From: CAZZDK01 sp964652235 | GTDB taxonomy: Bacteria; Pseudomonadota; Alphaproteobacteria; UBA9219 | Assembly (NCBI GenBank): GCA_964652235.1 | Contig: CAZZDK010000003.1 | Location: forward strand, 1 to 64,000 | DNA: 64,000 nucleotides | Direction: 5' to 3' | Part shown: in pieces, positions 15,957-23,641 of the stretch | Position numbering within the stretch: position 1 is the first letter of the stretch | Layout: each line of letters begins with the position of its first letter | Translations under genes and position numbers: made by a program | Notes under the pieces: model-generated | Told to the model about the DNA's origin: nothing | The model's input: only the letters and a program-made list of their open reading frames with translations | Databases searched by the model: none

Positions 15957-16037
15957 GCGGGCGGAGGGACTTGAACCCCCACGATTTTCACCACAGGAAC
16001 CTAAATCCTGCGCGTCTACCAATTCCGCCACGCCCGC
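15953..16037 (-). tRNA. tRNA-Leu (anticodon TAG)
   Basis: An 85-base tRNA with a long variable arm and encoded CCA. Read on the minus strand, acceptor GCGGGCG pairs with CGCCCGC. The anticodon stem CAGGA/TCCTG encloses TTTAGGT, giving anticodon TAG. A variable stem and the T-arm GGGGG-TTCAAGT-CCCTC follow. It reads CUA codons and related leucine codons. A peptide-like open frame across it on the plus strand is spurious. Confidence 0.96.
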
Positions 16038-16123
16038 GTGAGACCGCGCCTATTTAGAGGATTTTTCCCTTTCGCGCAAAGCTTTTGCGGCTTCGCCGCA
16101 GGGCGGAAAAAAGGCGCAAAGAT

Positions 16124-16375
16124 TTAGTTTTTGCCCTTCACGCGTTCGCGAAAGCGATTTTGAAAGGCCTCAAGCGCCAGGGTTCGCGTTTCAACGGTCG
16201 CCTTGGCCGTTCCTCTTGCGACTTGCAGCCGAAACCGGACGTGGGGGATTCCCATTTTATCCGGCCCGACTTCCAGAACGCAGGCCGTCTCAACCAACGC
16301 CCCGCTTCCGACGCGTCGATACGAAGCCCCGACCTCAATCGTCGGAGTATGGCCAGCCAATGCGCCTAAAATCAT
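16124..16375 (-). CDS. Conserved hypothetical small protein, 83 residues
   Basis: A short cytoplasmic protein with no signal peptide. Sequence features include a Val/Glu-rich start (GHTPTIEVGASYRRV), the central KMGIPHVRFRLQV and a basic C-terminal helix ending RTLALEAFQNRFRERV. The central IPHVRF block resembles small alphaproteobacterial proteins of unknown function that I have seen described only as hypothetical. The ATG at 16375 gives a compact product. It lies between tRNA-Leu and nnrD on the same strand; no function can be assigned. Confidence 0.55.
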   Translation of the reverse strand: MILGALAGHTPTIEVGASYRRVGSGALVETACVLEVGPDKMGIPHVRFRLQVARGTAKATVETRTLALEAFQNRFRERVKGKN

Positions 16376-16435
16376 GCGCGTTTTTCTCTTGCTGAGGAAG
16401 AAATCCGAGGCATTATGGACATAATCGAAAGCCTT

Positions 16436-17266
16436 TTACAAGCCTGGTGGCTCTTTTTCTTTCAAAAGAACCCGTATTTCTTCAACGAGGTCTTCGGCGA
16501 CAAGCCCCGGCCCCAAACGTTCGGCAAGGACGCCGTGCGTATGCGCCGCAGCGCAGGCGGCCTCGAAAGAAGGCATCCCCGCCGCCATAAGCCCTAAAAT
16601 CATGCCCGCTAGAACGTCGCCGCTCCCGGCCGTCGCAAGCCAGGGCGGCGCGTTAAGATTAACGACGGCTCTGCCGCCCGGTTCAGCAATCACGGTCTCC
16701 GCTCCCTTAAGCAAAACGACGCCCCCGGCCCGCTGGGCCGCTTCTTTTGTCCGCGTGGCTTTATCGCCTTGAATCTCGCCGAACAAGCGGGCGAACTCGC
16801 CTTCATGCGGCGTCAAAACGCATTTTTCGTTTAGGGCTTTGAAAAGCGTTTTTGGCTCTTCCTTGAAAAGCGTAAGAGCGTCGGCGTCGAGGACGCAGGG
16901 CTTTCCTGTTTTAAGAACATCCAGGATGAGCGCCCGATTTTCCGGCGCAAGGCCGAGACCGGGGCCTATGAGGACAACGTCAAACTTCGGATCGCGGATC
17001 AGGCCCGGATCGTTTTTCAAAACCATGACGCTTTCAAGCGAACGCGCGTAAACGTCCCAAGCCTCCGGCGGCGCGGCGAGCGTCACAAGTCCCGCGCCGA
17101 TCCTTTGCGCCGCCCGCGCCGCCAAACGTGAGGCTCCCGTCAAAACGGGTCCGCCGAAGATAAGCGCGTGCCCCCGGTCATACTTGTTACCTTCCCTGCG
17201 GGGCCAGGGCCATAGATCGCGCCAAAGCGTTTCGTTATTTTCGGGCAGCGAGAACATAAAGCTCAT
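16436..17266 (-). CDS. nnrD: ADP-dependent (S)-NAD(P)H-hydrate dehydratase, stand-alone
   Basis: Metabolite-repair enzyme that converts hydrated NADH/NADPH back to the native cofactor. The 276-residue ribokinase-like (YjeF C-terminal) domain has GHALIFGGPVLTGASRLAARAA, IGPGLG near residue 99 and the DADALTLF motif. It also has LTPHEGEFARLFG, LLKGAETVIAEPGG and the catalytic-anion-hole segment ATAGSGDVLAGMI. Many bacteria fuse this to the NnrE epimerase; here only the dehydratase domain is present and no epimerase is seen nearby. Its start overlaps the end of the membrane-protein gene by about 30 bases. Confidence 0.92.
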   Translation of the reverse strand: MSFMFSLPENNETLWRDLWPWPRREGNKYDRGHALIFGGPVLTGASRLAARAAQRIGAGLVTLAAPPEAWDVYARSLESVMVLKNDPGLIRDPKFDVVLIGPGLGLAPENRALILDVLKTGKPCVLDADALTLFKEEPKTLFKALNEKCVLTPHEGEFARLFGEIQGDKATRTKEAAQRAGGVVLLKGAETVIAEPGGRAVVNLNAPPWLATAGSGDVLAGMILGLMAAGMPSFEAACAAAHTHGVLAERLGPGLVAEDLVEEIRVLLKEKEPPGL

Positions 17267-18110
17267 TCAGCGCCAAAAGGAGAGTCTGTGCAACAAGGAT
17301 GAGCAACCGAAAGCCCAGCGCATAAAGCGTTGCCGTATGTGCCGATTGCCCTGCAAAGACGAGGCCGAAGGCCCACCCCCATTCGGCCAGACCGAGATTG
17401 CCCGGCGAAAGGGGAATAAGCGCGACGAAACTCACGATGGGGGTCAGGGCAGCGACGGGCAAAAGCGGCAGGGACAAAGACAACGCCTTCACGCCCGCAA
17501 GCAATCTTAAAAGCGTCAAGAGCGCCCGCGCAACCGACCAGCCGAAGAGCGCCGGAAAGGCTTCGCGAGAAAGAAAACGTCGCGTCAGAAACGGCCCCAT
17601 ACCAAACAGCGCCGCAAGACCTAAAGCGCTGCCTGCAAAAAACGCGCCCCATCCTGTCCCGCCGAAAAGAACAAAAGCCGCGCCGGGCAGCAAGGCGCAA
17701 AGCGCGGCAAAATCCGTCGCCTGATCGAAAAGACCGCTCGCAAGACCGCCGCGAACGCCCTCTCCCGCGCGGCGCGAAACCCAGGCCCGGCCTAGAATGA
17801 TAGCCACGCTCGGCGGGATAAATTGCCCGACCCAGTTTTGCCAAAGATAATGGCGGCGCAGAAACGGCGCCTCCATTGCCGGGCCGCGCGCGGCCCGGCA
17901 ACGGGATAGAAGCCCCCATTTCCGCTCGCCGCAGAACATCAGCGCGGCGGTAAGCGCCAGAACGACCGCGCACCAAAAAAGAGAAAGCCCTGCCGCCAAT
18001 GCCCGCGCGTCCGCCGCCCCAAGGCCCTGCCAAAGGACTAGACCGACGCACAAAAGCACCCCTGCGCCAAGCCCCAGGATCGCCAGAAAAGAGGAAAGGG
18101 TTCGGCTCAT
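17235..18110 (-). CDS. Integral membrane protein, YbhN/UPF0104 (LPG-synthase transmembrane) family
   Basis: The 291-residue protein is almost entirely hydrophobic, with about 7-8 predicted membrane segments. The C-terminal motif LIPLSPGNLGLAEWGWAFGL matches the SPGGLG-type signature of the lysylphosphatidylglycerol-synthase transmembrane/UPF0104 family, members of which act as lipid flippase-like or glycan-associated proteins. A FIPPSVAIILGRAW segment and FDQATDF also fit. The ATG at 18110 is preferred over a TTG six bases earlier; no clear ribosome binding site is visible for either. It sits between tRNA-His and nnrD. Substrate unknown. Confidence 0.75.
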   Translation of the reverse strand: MSRTLSSFLAILGLGAGVLLCVGLVLWQGLGAADARALAAGLSLFWCAVVLALTAALMFCGERKWGLLSRCRAARGPAMEAPFLRRHYLWQNWVGQFIPPSVAIILGRAWVSRRAGEGVRGGLASGLFDQATDFAALCALLPGAAFVLFGGTGWGAFFAGSALGLAALFGMGPFLTRRFLSREAFPALFGWSVARALLTLLRLLAGVKALSLSLPLLPVAALTPIVSFVALIPLSPGNLGLAEWGWAFGLVFAGQSAHTATLYALGFRLLILVAQTLLLALNELYVLAARK

Positions 18111-18135
18111 GGGCAAAAAACGGCAAGAAAGAATC

Positions 18136-18212
18136 TGGGGCGGCCGATGGGACTCGAACCCACGACAACTCGGACCACAACCGAGGGCTCTACCAACTGA
18201 GCTACGGCCGCC
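18136..18212 (-). tRNA. tRNA-His (anticodon GTG)
   Basis: A 77-base tRNA including the extra 5' G(-1) paired with the discriminator C, a hallmark of tRNA-His. The acceptor GCGGCCG pairs with CGGCCGC, the anticodon stem CTCGG/CCGAG encloses TTGTGGT (anticodon GTG), and the T-arm is GTGGG-TTCGAGT-CCCAT. CCA is encoded. An intrinsic terminator lies 28 bases upstream on the same strand (18240-18272). Confidence 0.97.
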
Positions 18213-18239
18213 GCAAAAGCCTGCGCGCGCCCCGGACAG

Positions 18240-18272
18240 AAAAAAAAGCCCGCTCCATCAGCTTGGACGGGC
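18240..18272 (-). terminator. Intrinsic terminator upstream of tRNA-His
   Basis: Hairpin 18248-18252/18268-18272 (GCCCG/CGGGC) extended by TCCA/TGGA around a six-base loop, followed on the minus strand by eight T residues. Nothing annotated on the minus strand lies directly upstream of it, which points to a short unannotated transcript. Confidence 0.7.
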
Positions 18273-18297
18273 GAGCGCCAGAGGACAGCACTTCAGT
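18240..18297 (-). ncRNA. Candidate small RNA between glnA and tRNA-His
   Basis: On the minus strand a promoter-like pair (TTGACA at 18333-18328, TTATGT at 18309-18304, 18-base spacer) predicts a start near 18297. About 58 bases later there is a strong intrinsic terminator: stem GCCCG/CGGGC plus TCCA/TGGA (18248-18272) and eight T residues (18247-18240). The predicted RNA also has a small GGAC/GTCC hairpin at its 5' end (18283-18299). No protein fits. It may instead be an attenuated leader of tRNA-His transcription. Confidence 0.35.
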
Positions 18298-18303
18298 CCG
18301 CGC

Positions 18304-18333
18304 ACATAAGCCAGAAATCGTCAAATTTGTCAA
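18304..18333 (-). promoter_or_regulatory. Sigma-70-like promoter for the candidate small RNA or tRNA-His
   Basis: TTGACA at 18333-18328 and TTATGT at 18309-18304 with an 18-base spacer on the minus strand. The -35 is a perfect consensus and the -10 is weak. Confidence 0.4.
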
Positions 18334-18426
18334 GTCTTTCAAACTGCGCTTAGCTTCTCAAAAGCCTAAAGCCTAGTGATTCGCTTTATCTTTATCCTTA
18401 TCAACCGCCGCCCGGAGGAATTAACC

Positions 18427-19836
18427 ATGGCCAGCCCCAAAAACATCACCGACTTCCTCAAGAAAAACGACGTGAAATATGTGGATCTGCGCTTCACCGA
18501 CCCGCGCGGCAAATTGCAGCACCTGACCATACACGCGCAGATGCTGGACGCAGAGGCTTTTGAGAAAGGCGTGATGTTCGACGGATCGTCCATAGCCGGG
18601 TGGAAGGAAATCCACGAGTCGGACATGGCCTTGATCCCGGACGAAACCACGGCCGTGATTGATCCTTTCTACGCCGAACCGACAATGACGATCTTTTGCG
18701 ACGTTTACGATCCGCTCACAAGCAAGCCCTACACGCGCTGCCCGCGCTCCATCGCCCAAAAGGCCGAAGCCTATTTGCTCGCGTCCGGCGTCGGCGACAC
18801 GGCCTATTTCGGACCGGAAGCCGAGTTTTTCATCTTCGACGACGTGCGCTTCAGCAACGATCCCTACGACACGTTCATCAAGCTCGACTCGCGCGAATCG
18901 CCGCACAATTCGGGCCGCGACTACGTGGAAGGCAATATGGGCCATCGTCCGCGCGTCAAGGGCGGCTATTTCCCCGTCAATCCGGTGGATTCGGCGCAAG
19001 ATATTCGGACTGAAATCCTTTCGATGCTCCAGCAGATCGGCGTCAAGGTCGAAAAGCACCATCACGAAGTCGCCGCCGCGCAGCACGAAGCGGGCCTGAT
19101 CTATTCGACGCTCGTCAACTGCGCCGACAATCTGCAAATGTACAAATACGTGGTTCACAACGTGGCGCACGCCTACGGCAAATCGGCGACCTTCATGCCC
19201 AAGCCGATTCAGGGCGATAACGGCTCCGGTATGCACACGCATCAATCCGTCTGGAAAAACGGCAAGCCTCTTTTTGCGGGCAAGGGCTATGCGGGACTGT
19301 CGGACGCGGCGCTCCATTATATCGGCGGCATTATCAAACACGCCAAGGCGCTCAACGCCCTGACAAACCCGACGACCAACAGCTATAAGCGGCTGGTTCC
19401 CGGCTACGAAGCGCCGGTCCTCCTGGCCTACGCCCAGCGCAACCGTTCGGCGAGCTGCCGCATTCCCTGCTCTCCCTCGCCCAAGGGCAAGCGGGTGGAG
19501 GTTCGTTTTCCAGACCCCTGCGCCAATCCCTATCTGGCCTTCGCGGCGATGCTGATGGCCGGGATTGACGGGATCAAAAACAAGATCGACCCGGGCGAGG
19601 CGATGGAAAAAAATCTCTACGCCCTTCCGCCCAAGGAATTGGCGAAAATTCCGACCGTTTGCGGTTCGCTGGAAGAAGCCATTCACGCGCTGGAGAAAGA
19701 CCACGCCTTCCTGCTCAAAGGCGACGTGTTCACGGAAGATATGATCCAGGCCTATCTCGACCTTAAGCGCGAGGAATGGAACCGCTACCGCCTGGCGCCC
19801 CATCCGGTCGAGTTCGATCTGTATTATTCGGCGTAG
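18427..19836 (+). CDS. glnA: Glutamine synthetase, type I
   Basis: ATP-dependent ligation of ammonia to glutamate, the main ammonium-assimilation step. The 469 residues have the beta-Grasp N-terminus (YVDLRFTDPRGKLQH), the EAEFF metal site (YFGPEAEFFIFDD), NGSGMHTHQSVWK, NPTTNSYKRLVPGYEAP and the Arg-containing RNRSASCRIP. Tyr398 in NLYALPPKE matches the tyrosine adenylylated by GlnE, so covalent regulation is expected. The ATG at 18427 follows a strong GGAGGAATT ribosome binding site, so the 17 codons upstream are not used. Unusually for Alphaproteobacteria, no glnB lies directly upstream; tRNA-His and a possible small RNA occupy that place. Confidence 0.97.
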   Translation: MASPKNITDFLKKNDVKYVDLRFTDPRGKLQHLTIHAQMLDAEAFEKGVMFDGSSIAGWKEIHESDMALIPDETTAVIDPFYAEPTMTIFCDVYDPLTSKPYTRCPRSIAQKAEAYLLASGVGDTAYFGPEAEFFIFDDVRFSNDPYDTFIKLDSRESPHNSGRDYVEGNMGHRPRVKGGYFPVNPVDSAQDIRTEILSMLQQIGVKVEKHHHEVAAAQHEAGLIYSTLVNCADNLQMYKYVVHNVAHAYGKSATFMPKPIQGDNGSGMHTHQSVWKNGKPLFAGKGYAGLSDAALHYIGGIIKHAKALNALTNPTTNSYKRLVPGYEAPVLLAYAQRNRSASCRIPCSPSPKGKRVEVRFPDPCANPYLAFAAMLMAGIDGIKNKIDPGEAMEKNLYALPPKELAKIPTVCGSLEEAIHALEKDHAFLLKGDVFTEDMIQAYLDLKREEWNRYRLAPHPVEFDLYYSA

Positions 19837-19839
19837 CGC

Positions 19840-20301
19840 CTAAGCAACGCCCGGCTTTTTGCCTATGCGGACGCGTGGAGGCGGACGGTGGATTCGCGCC
19901 TCTTTAAGCATTCGGTTAAGCCGAGCTATGTAGAAACGCGCAAAGGCGGCGATCAGTTTTTCGCTAAGAGGCTGCGAGCGGCGCGCGGACCACTCCTTGA
20001 ATCGACTCCAATCGCTGGCTTCCGTCTCGCCGATGGGAGAAGAGACCATCAGCCCAAGGGCGGCCATTTCAAGCTCCTCGCCGCTTTTTTTCGCCAAAGC
20101 CCTTTGGAAAACCCATTCACCCTTCTGTTGGTTGAACCGCCCTTCCCTTCCGTCATAAGCGTCGGCCAGGCCGGGCCTTAGGATCTCAGGCAGGCCGAAC
20201 GAGGCGTCTCTCAGCTCCGGAAGAAGCAAGGGGGGTTTGTCTTCGAAACGGAAGACGCTCGTCTGCCAATCGGCCGTTCTTCGGCGCAAAAGCGTATTCA
20301 T
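19840..20301 (-). CDS. Hypothetical protein, 153 residues
   Basis: No family recognised. The product is soluble, without signal peptide or membrane segments, rich in Arg/Glu/Leu and mostly helical in appearance. Recognisable stretches are LPELRDASFGLPEILRPGLADAY near residue 28 split by charged residues, and a helical ARFYIARLNRMLKEARI near the C-terminus, which ends in a basic Pro/Arg tail. It is convergent with glnA (3 bases between the stops) and stands alone, with recJ beginning downstream on the same strand after about 100 bases. Function unknown. Confidence 0.55.
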   Translation of the reverse strand: MNTLLRRRTADWQTSVFRFEDKPPLLLPELRDASFGLPEILRPGLADAYDGREGRFNQQKGEWVFQRALAKKSGEELEMAALGLMVSSPIGETEASDWSRFKEWSARRSQPLSEKLIAAFARFYIARLNRMLKEARIHRPPPRVRIGKKPGVA

Positions 20302-20405
20302 TATCGGAACCGTCGGTTTTATCTTGTCTTTTTCAAACGGCCTTATCGTATCACAGAGGGGTTAGGGGTCTTTTAAGATTGCCTCAAATTTGAAGTTTCT
20401 TTCCG

Positions 20406-22166
20406 CTAAGCGCTTGCATCGTCAATTAAAATTTGAACGCGGTCCCGGCCCCGCCAATTGTCTTTCCGTAAATGTCCGGCCAAATGACAGGATCGGCCCA
20501 CGCTGGCAAGCAAGGCCGGGCCAAGCGCGCCGTCCATCGCCCGGAAAGCCATGCCTTCTATACGCGCCGCGCCCTGCGAAGCGACGATTTTGACGTGCTT
20601 GTCTTTAACGATGTCGGCCCGGACGATCCGGCAATCGGCAAGCGCGAAACGAGGCTCCGGGTTGCCGGTGCCGAACGGCGCGAGTAAGGAAAGCTTTTCG
20701 ATAAACGCGCCGTTCAGCGCCGAAGCCGCGACCAAACCGTCCAAGGTCAGGCTGGGCACGAAAGGCTCGGCCTCGAGCTGCTTGCCGATACGATCGGCAA
20801 GAAAGGCGCGTAAGGAATCGATCTTGTCGCGCTCGACGGTCAGTCCCGCCGCCATTTTGTGTCCGCCGCCGTTCACGAGCAGCCCTGCCTGCCGCGCGGC
20901 GATAACGGCGGCGCCTAAATCGACATTGCCGATGGAACGGCCCGATCCTTTGCCGCTTCCGTTTTCCAGCGCGACGACGATGGCGGGCCGGTGGAATTTG
21001 TCTTTGAGGCGCGAGGCCACGATCCCGATCACGCCCGGATGCCAATGGTCCGAAGCGACGAACGTCAGCGGCGCGGAATCCTCGAAAATAAGGCCTTCGG
21101 CTTCCGCCAAAACCTTGGCCTCAACCCCGCGCCGTTCGGTATTGAGCCGATCCAGGTGCGCCGCAAGCCGCGCAGCCTCTTCATCCTCTTCGGCTGCCAG
21201 CAATCTTGCGCCCGCGCTGGACTCGCCGACCCGCCCGCCCGCATTAAGCCGTGGCCCCAGCATATAGCCCGCGCCGAAAACATCCATCGGAAAACGGACG
21301 CCCGACTCAAGCGCCAACGCCTTGATCCCTTTGTTGCCTTGCGCGTCCATAACTTTCAGGCCTTGGGCGACGAACGCGCGGTTCAGGCCCGTCAATTTCA
21401 CCACGTCGCACACGGTGCCGAGCGCGACGAGGTCGAGCCAGCCCATCAGATCCGGCTCCGGCCTTTCGCCGCCGTAAAAACCTTCGAGCCGCAAGGCGCG
21501 ATTGGCGGCGACGACGAACAGATAAGTCACGCCAACGGCCGCTAAGGCGCCGAGTTTCTCGCTCGTCGGATCGTCGAGACGGTTGGGATTCACGATCGCG
21601 GCGGCAGGGGGCAAAGACGGCTCTGCCGCGTGATGGTCGAGAACGATAACGTCAAGTCCGGCTTCCTGGGCCGCCCTGAGCGGCTCGTGCGCCGTCACGC
21701 CGCAATCGACGCAGAAAGCCAACGCGATTCCCTCTTCCGCCAAAAGCCGCATAGCCGCCGCGTTCGGACCATACCCTTCCGTCAGGCGGTCCGGAATATA
21801 GAGCCGCAATTCAAAGCCCAAAGCGCGGGCAAAACGGATCATCAGGGCCGAAGAAGTCGCGCCGTCCACGTCGTAATCGCCGAGAACGGCTATTTTTTCG
21901 CCCTCGCGCACGGCCCGGATAAATCGCGCGACCGCGCGGTCCATATCCTTAAGCAGGAACGGGTCCGGTAAAAGATCCCGCAGCCGGGGAGAGAGGAAGG
22001 ACCCCGCCTCTTCGACGCCGACGCCGCGCGCGCTCAGGCTTCGCGCCACGATGTCGGGCAAAGAAAACCGCTGAACGAGCGCCAGAGCCTGGCGTTCGTC
22101 ATAGGCCCGCGCCGTCCATCTTCTGTTCGTAAAGGATCGCTCGACTCCCAGAAAAGCCTGCGTCAT
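20406..22166 (-). CDS. recJ: Single-stranded-DNA-specific exonuclease RecJ
   Basis: 5'-3' exonuclease used in recombination and mismatch or base-excision repair. The 586 residues have the DHH phosphoesterase motifs in order: ILGDYDVDGATSSA (motif I/II region), CVDCGVTAHEP, VIVLDHHAAEPSLP (DHH), and the DHHA1-domain GGHKMAAGLT near residue 410. The ATG at 22166 overlaps the glpX stop by 4 bases and gives the usual RecJ N-terminus (SFTNRRWTARAYDERQA). The open frame upstream of it runs antisense-like through glpX and is not coding. glpX-recJ adjacency is common in Alphaproteobacteria. Confidence 0.95.
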   Translation of the reverse strand: MTQAFLGVERSFTNRRWTARAYDERQALALVQRFSLPDIVARSLSARGVGVEEAGSFLSPRLRDLLPDPFLLKDMDRAVARFIRAVREGEKIAVLGDYDVDGATSSALMIRFARALGFELRLYIPDRLTEGYGPNAAAMRLLAEEGIALAFCVDCGVTAHEPLRAAQEAGLDVIVLDHHAAEPSLPPAAAIVNPNRLDDPTSEKLGALAAVGVTYLFVVAANRALRLEGFYGGERPEPDLMGWLDLVALGTVCDVVKLTGLNRAFVAQGLKVMDAQGNKGIKALALESGVRFPMDVFGAGYMLGPRLNAGGRVGESSAGARLLAAEEDEEAARLAAHLDRLNTERRGVEAKVLAEAEGLIFEDSAPLTFVASDHWHPGVIGIVASRLKDKFHRPAIVVALENGSGKGSGRSIGNVDLGAAVIAARQAGLLVNGGGHKMAAGLTVERDKIDSLRAFLADRIGKQLEAEPFVPSLTLDGLVAASALNGAFIEKLSLLAPFGTGNPEPRFALADCRIVRADIVKDKHVKIVASQGAARIEGMAFRAMDGALGPALLASVGRSCHLAGHLRKDNWRGRDRVQILIDDASA

Positions 22167-23140
22167 CCGACAAACGTTTTTCGGCGGAAATTGTGGTGCG
22201 CTTCGATGGTGCGAACCGTCCCGGTGCGCGAACGCATCACGACCGTATGGGTCAACGCCCCGCCCGGAAACAGGCGAACGCCGCGCAACATCGCGCCGTT
22301 CGTCACGCCCGTCGCCGCGAACATGACGTCGCCGCTGGCCAGATCGTTCATTTCGTATTTCTTTTTCAGATCCCTGATCCCGGCTCGCGCCGCGCGTTCT
22401 TTTTCCGCGTCGTTTCGGAACACAAGCCGTCCCTGCATTTGCCCGCCGATACATTGCAACGCCGCGGCGGCCAAAACGCCCTCGGGCGCGCCGCCGACGC
22501 CGACATACATATCCACGCCGCTTTCCGGCTGCGAGGTCGCGATGACGCCCGACACGTCGCCGTCGCCGATCAGCATGATCCGGCAGCCCACCGAGCGAAC
22601 TCTCGCGATCAAATCTTCGTGCCTGGGCCTGTCGAGAATGCAAATCTGCAATTCGGACAATTCGGCTTTTTTCGCCTGGGCAAGATTCTTGAGGTTCTCC
22701 TCGACCGGGGCGTCAAGATCGACGACATGATCCGGCAGCCCGCCGCCGACGGCTATCTTTTCCATGTAAACGTCGGGCGCGTGCAGAAAGCCTCCGGCCT
22801 CGGCCATCGCGACGACGGCCAGGGCGTTCATGCCGCCATGCGCGCAAATTGTCGTGCCCTCAAGCGGATCGAGCGCGATATCGACCCTCGGTCCCTTGCC
22901 GGTGCCGACTTTTTCGCCGATATAAAGCATGGGCGCTTCGTCGCGTTCGCCCTCGCCGATAACGACCGTGCCGTCGATGTCCAAAACGTTCAAGGCCCGG
23001 CGCATACCGTTGACGGCCATTTGATCGGCGGTTTTTTCGTCGCCTCGCCCGACCATCGTGGCGCAGGATAAGGCGGCCGCTTCCGTCACGCGCGCCAGCT
23101 CCAAGGCCAAGTTGCGATCCATATAGGCGTCTTTGTGCAT
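22163..23140 (-). CDS. glpX: Fructose-1,6-bisphosphatase class II (GlpX)
   Basis: Metal-dependent gluconeogenic phosphatase. The 325 residues carry the GlpX signature GEGERDEAPMLYIGEKVG, the metal-site DIALDPLEGTTICAHG and the C-terminal RTGTVRTIEAHH. MLIGDGDVSG and GVGGAPEGVLAAAALQC are also typical. The ATG at 23140 has a GGAG 9-12 bases upstream and the normal N-terminus (MDRNLALELARVTEAAAL), so a start 48 codons further upstream is rejected. It is coupled to recJ by an ATGA overlap. The usual homoserine dehydrogenase gene is not found upstream; a lipoprotein gene is there instead. Confidence 0.95.
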   Translation of the reverse strand: MHKDAYMDRNLALELARVTEAAALSCATMVGRGDEKTADQMAVNGMRRALNVLDIDGTVVIGEGERDEAPMLYIGEKVGTGKGPRVDIALDPLEGTTICAHGGMNALAVVAMAEAGGFLHAPDVYMEKIAVGGGLPDHVVDLDAPVEENLKNLAQAKKAELSELQICILDRPRHEDLIARVRSVGCRIMLIGDGDVSGVIATSQPESGVDMYVGVGGAPEGVLAAAALQCIGGQMQGRLVFRNDAEKERAARAGIRDLKKKYEMNDLASGDVMFAATGVTNGAMLRGVRLFPGGALTHTVVMRSRTGTVRTIEAHHNFRRKTFVG

Positions 23141-23216
23141 GAGGAAGGCTCCTTTGTTGAAATCCGCCCTCTTTCTAGACCCTCCTGAAGGGACTGAAAA
23201 GGGGATTCCTTGCTTT

Positions 23217-23588
23217 TCAATCCGTTGCGGGCTGGTTTTGCCTGGTTTCAGGGAAAAGAGGCTCCGGCATAGAAAGACTTTCAATCCTTTCCTTGGCGGC
23301 TTCAGCCTTTAGCCTGTCCGAGTGAAGAACGTCCGCTTCTTCTTCCATTTCATTTGTTTTGGAGAAAACGGGCTTTTCGCTCGGCGCGTCGCCGAGCGCA
23401 GGCCACGGTTTTCCTTGAGTGTTTTCGGCCCGTTTAACGGCGCGGGGCGCCTGCAGGACCTCCGCTCCCGGCTCGCCGGAAATCCAGGTCGGCCAGGGCG
23501 TTTCCGCGCACCCGGCCAAGAGAAGGAAGAAAAGAGAGACGCCCCAAAGCGCCCTCTGTTTTGCTGCTGCTTTTGACTCGCTTTTCAT
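23217..23588 (-). CDS. Putative lipoprotein, 123 residues
   Basis: The ATG at 23588 gives a basic start (MKSESKAAAKQRALWG), a hydrophobic segment VSLFFLLLAGC and a lipobox LLAGC with cysteine near residue 27, so the mature protein should be lipid-anchored and exported. The rest is acidic and Pro-rich with no recognised domain (EMEEEADVLHSDRL, LSMPEPLFPETRQ) and is likely disordered. It is divergent from the PHA synthase gene with 53 bases between the starts and lies upstream of glpX on the same strand. Function unknown. Confidence 0.65.
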   Translation of the reverse strand: MKSESKAAAKQRALWGVSLFFLLLAGCAETPWPTWISGEPGAEVLQAPRAVKRAENTQGKPWPALGDAPSEKPVFSKTNEMEEEADVLHSDRLKAEAAKERIESLSMPEPLFPETRQNQPATD

Positions 23589-23641
23589 GTTATGAATGGG
23601 CCTCTTCCCTTCCTGCCGTTTCACGCACGTCATCCTCGTCC

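Noticed and set aside
15863..16057. Plus-strand open frame crossing tRNA-Leu, with an RRDLNPHDF-type peptide
   Set aside because: It is a translation of the antisense tRNA-Leu and its flanking hairpins; such peptides are well-known false gene calls.
17235..17266. Possible error from overlap of nnrD with the membrane-protein gene
   Set aside because: An overlap of 32 bases is tolerable, and both ends have family-like sequence; no frameshift needs to be assumed.
18109..18309. Plus-strand open frames crossing tRNA-His (RWDSNPRQL-type peptide)
   Set aside because: They are antisense translations of the tRNA-His gene, not proteins.
22167..22643. N-terminal extension of recJ upstream of 22166
   Set aside because: It would lie within glpX in another frame and is Arg-rich nonsense. 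The ATG at 22166 has the normal RecJ N-terminus and a 4-base overlap with glpX.
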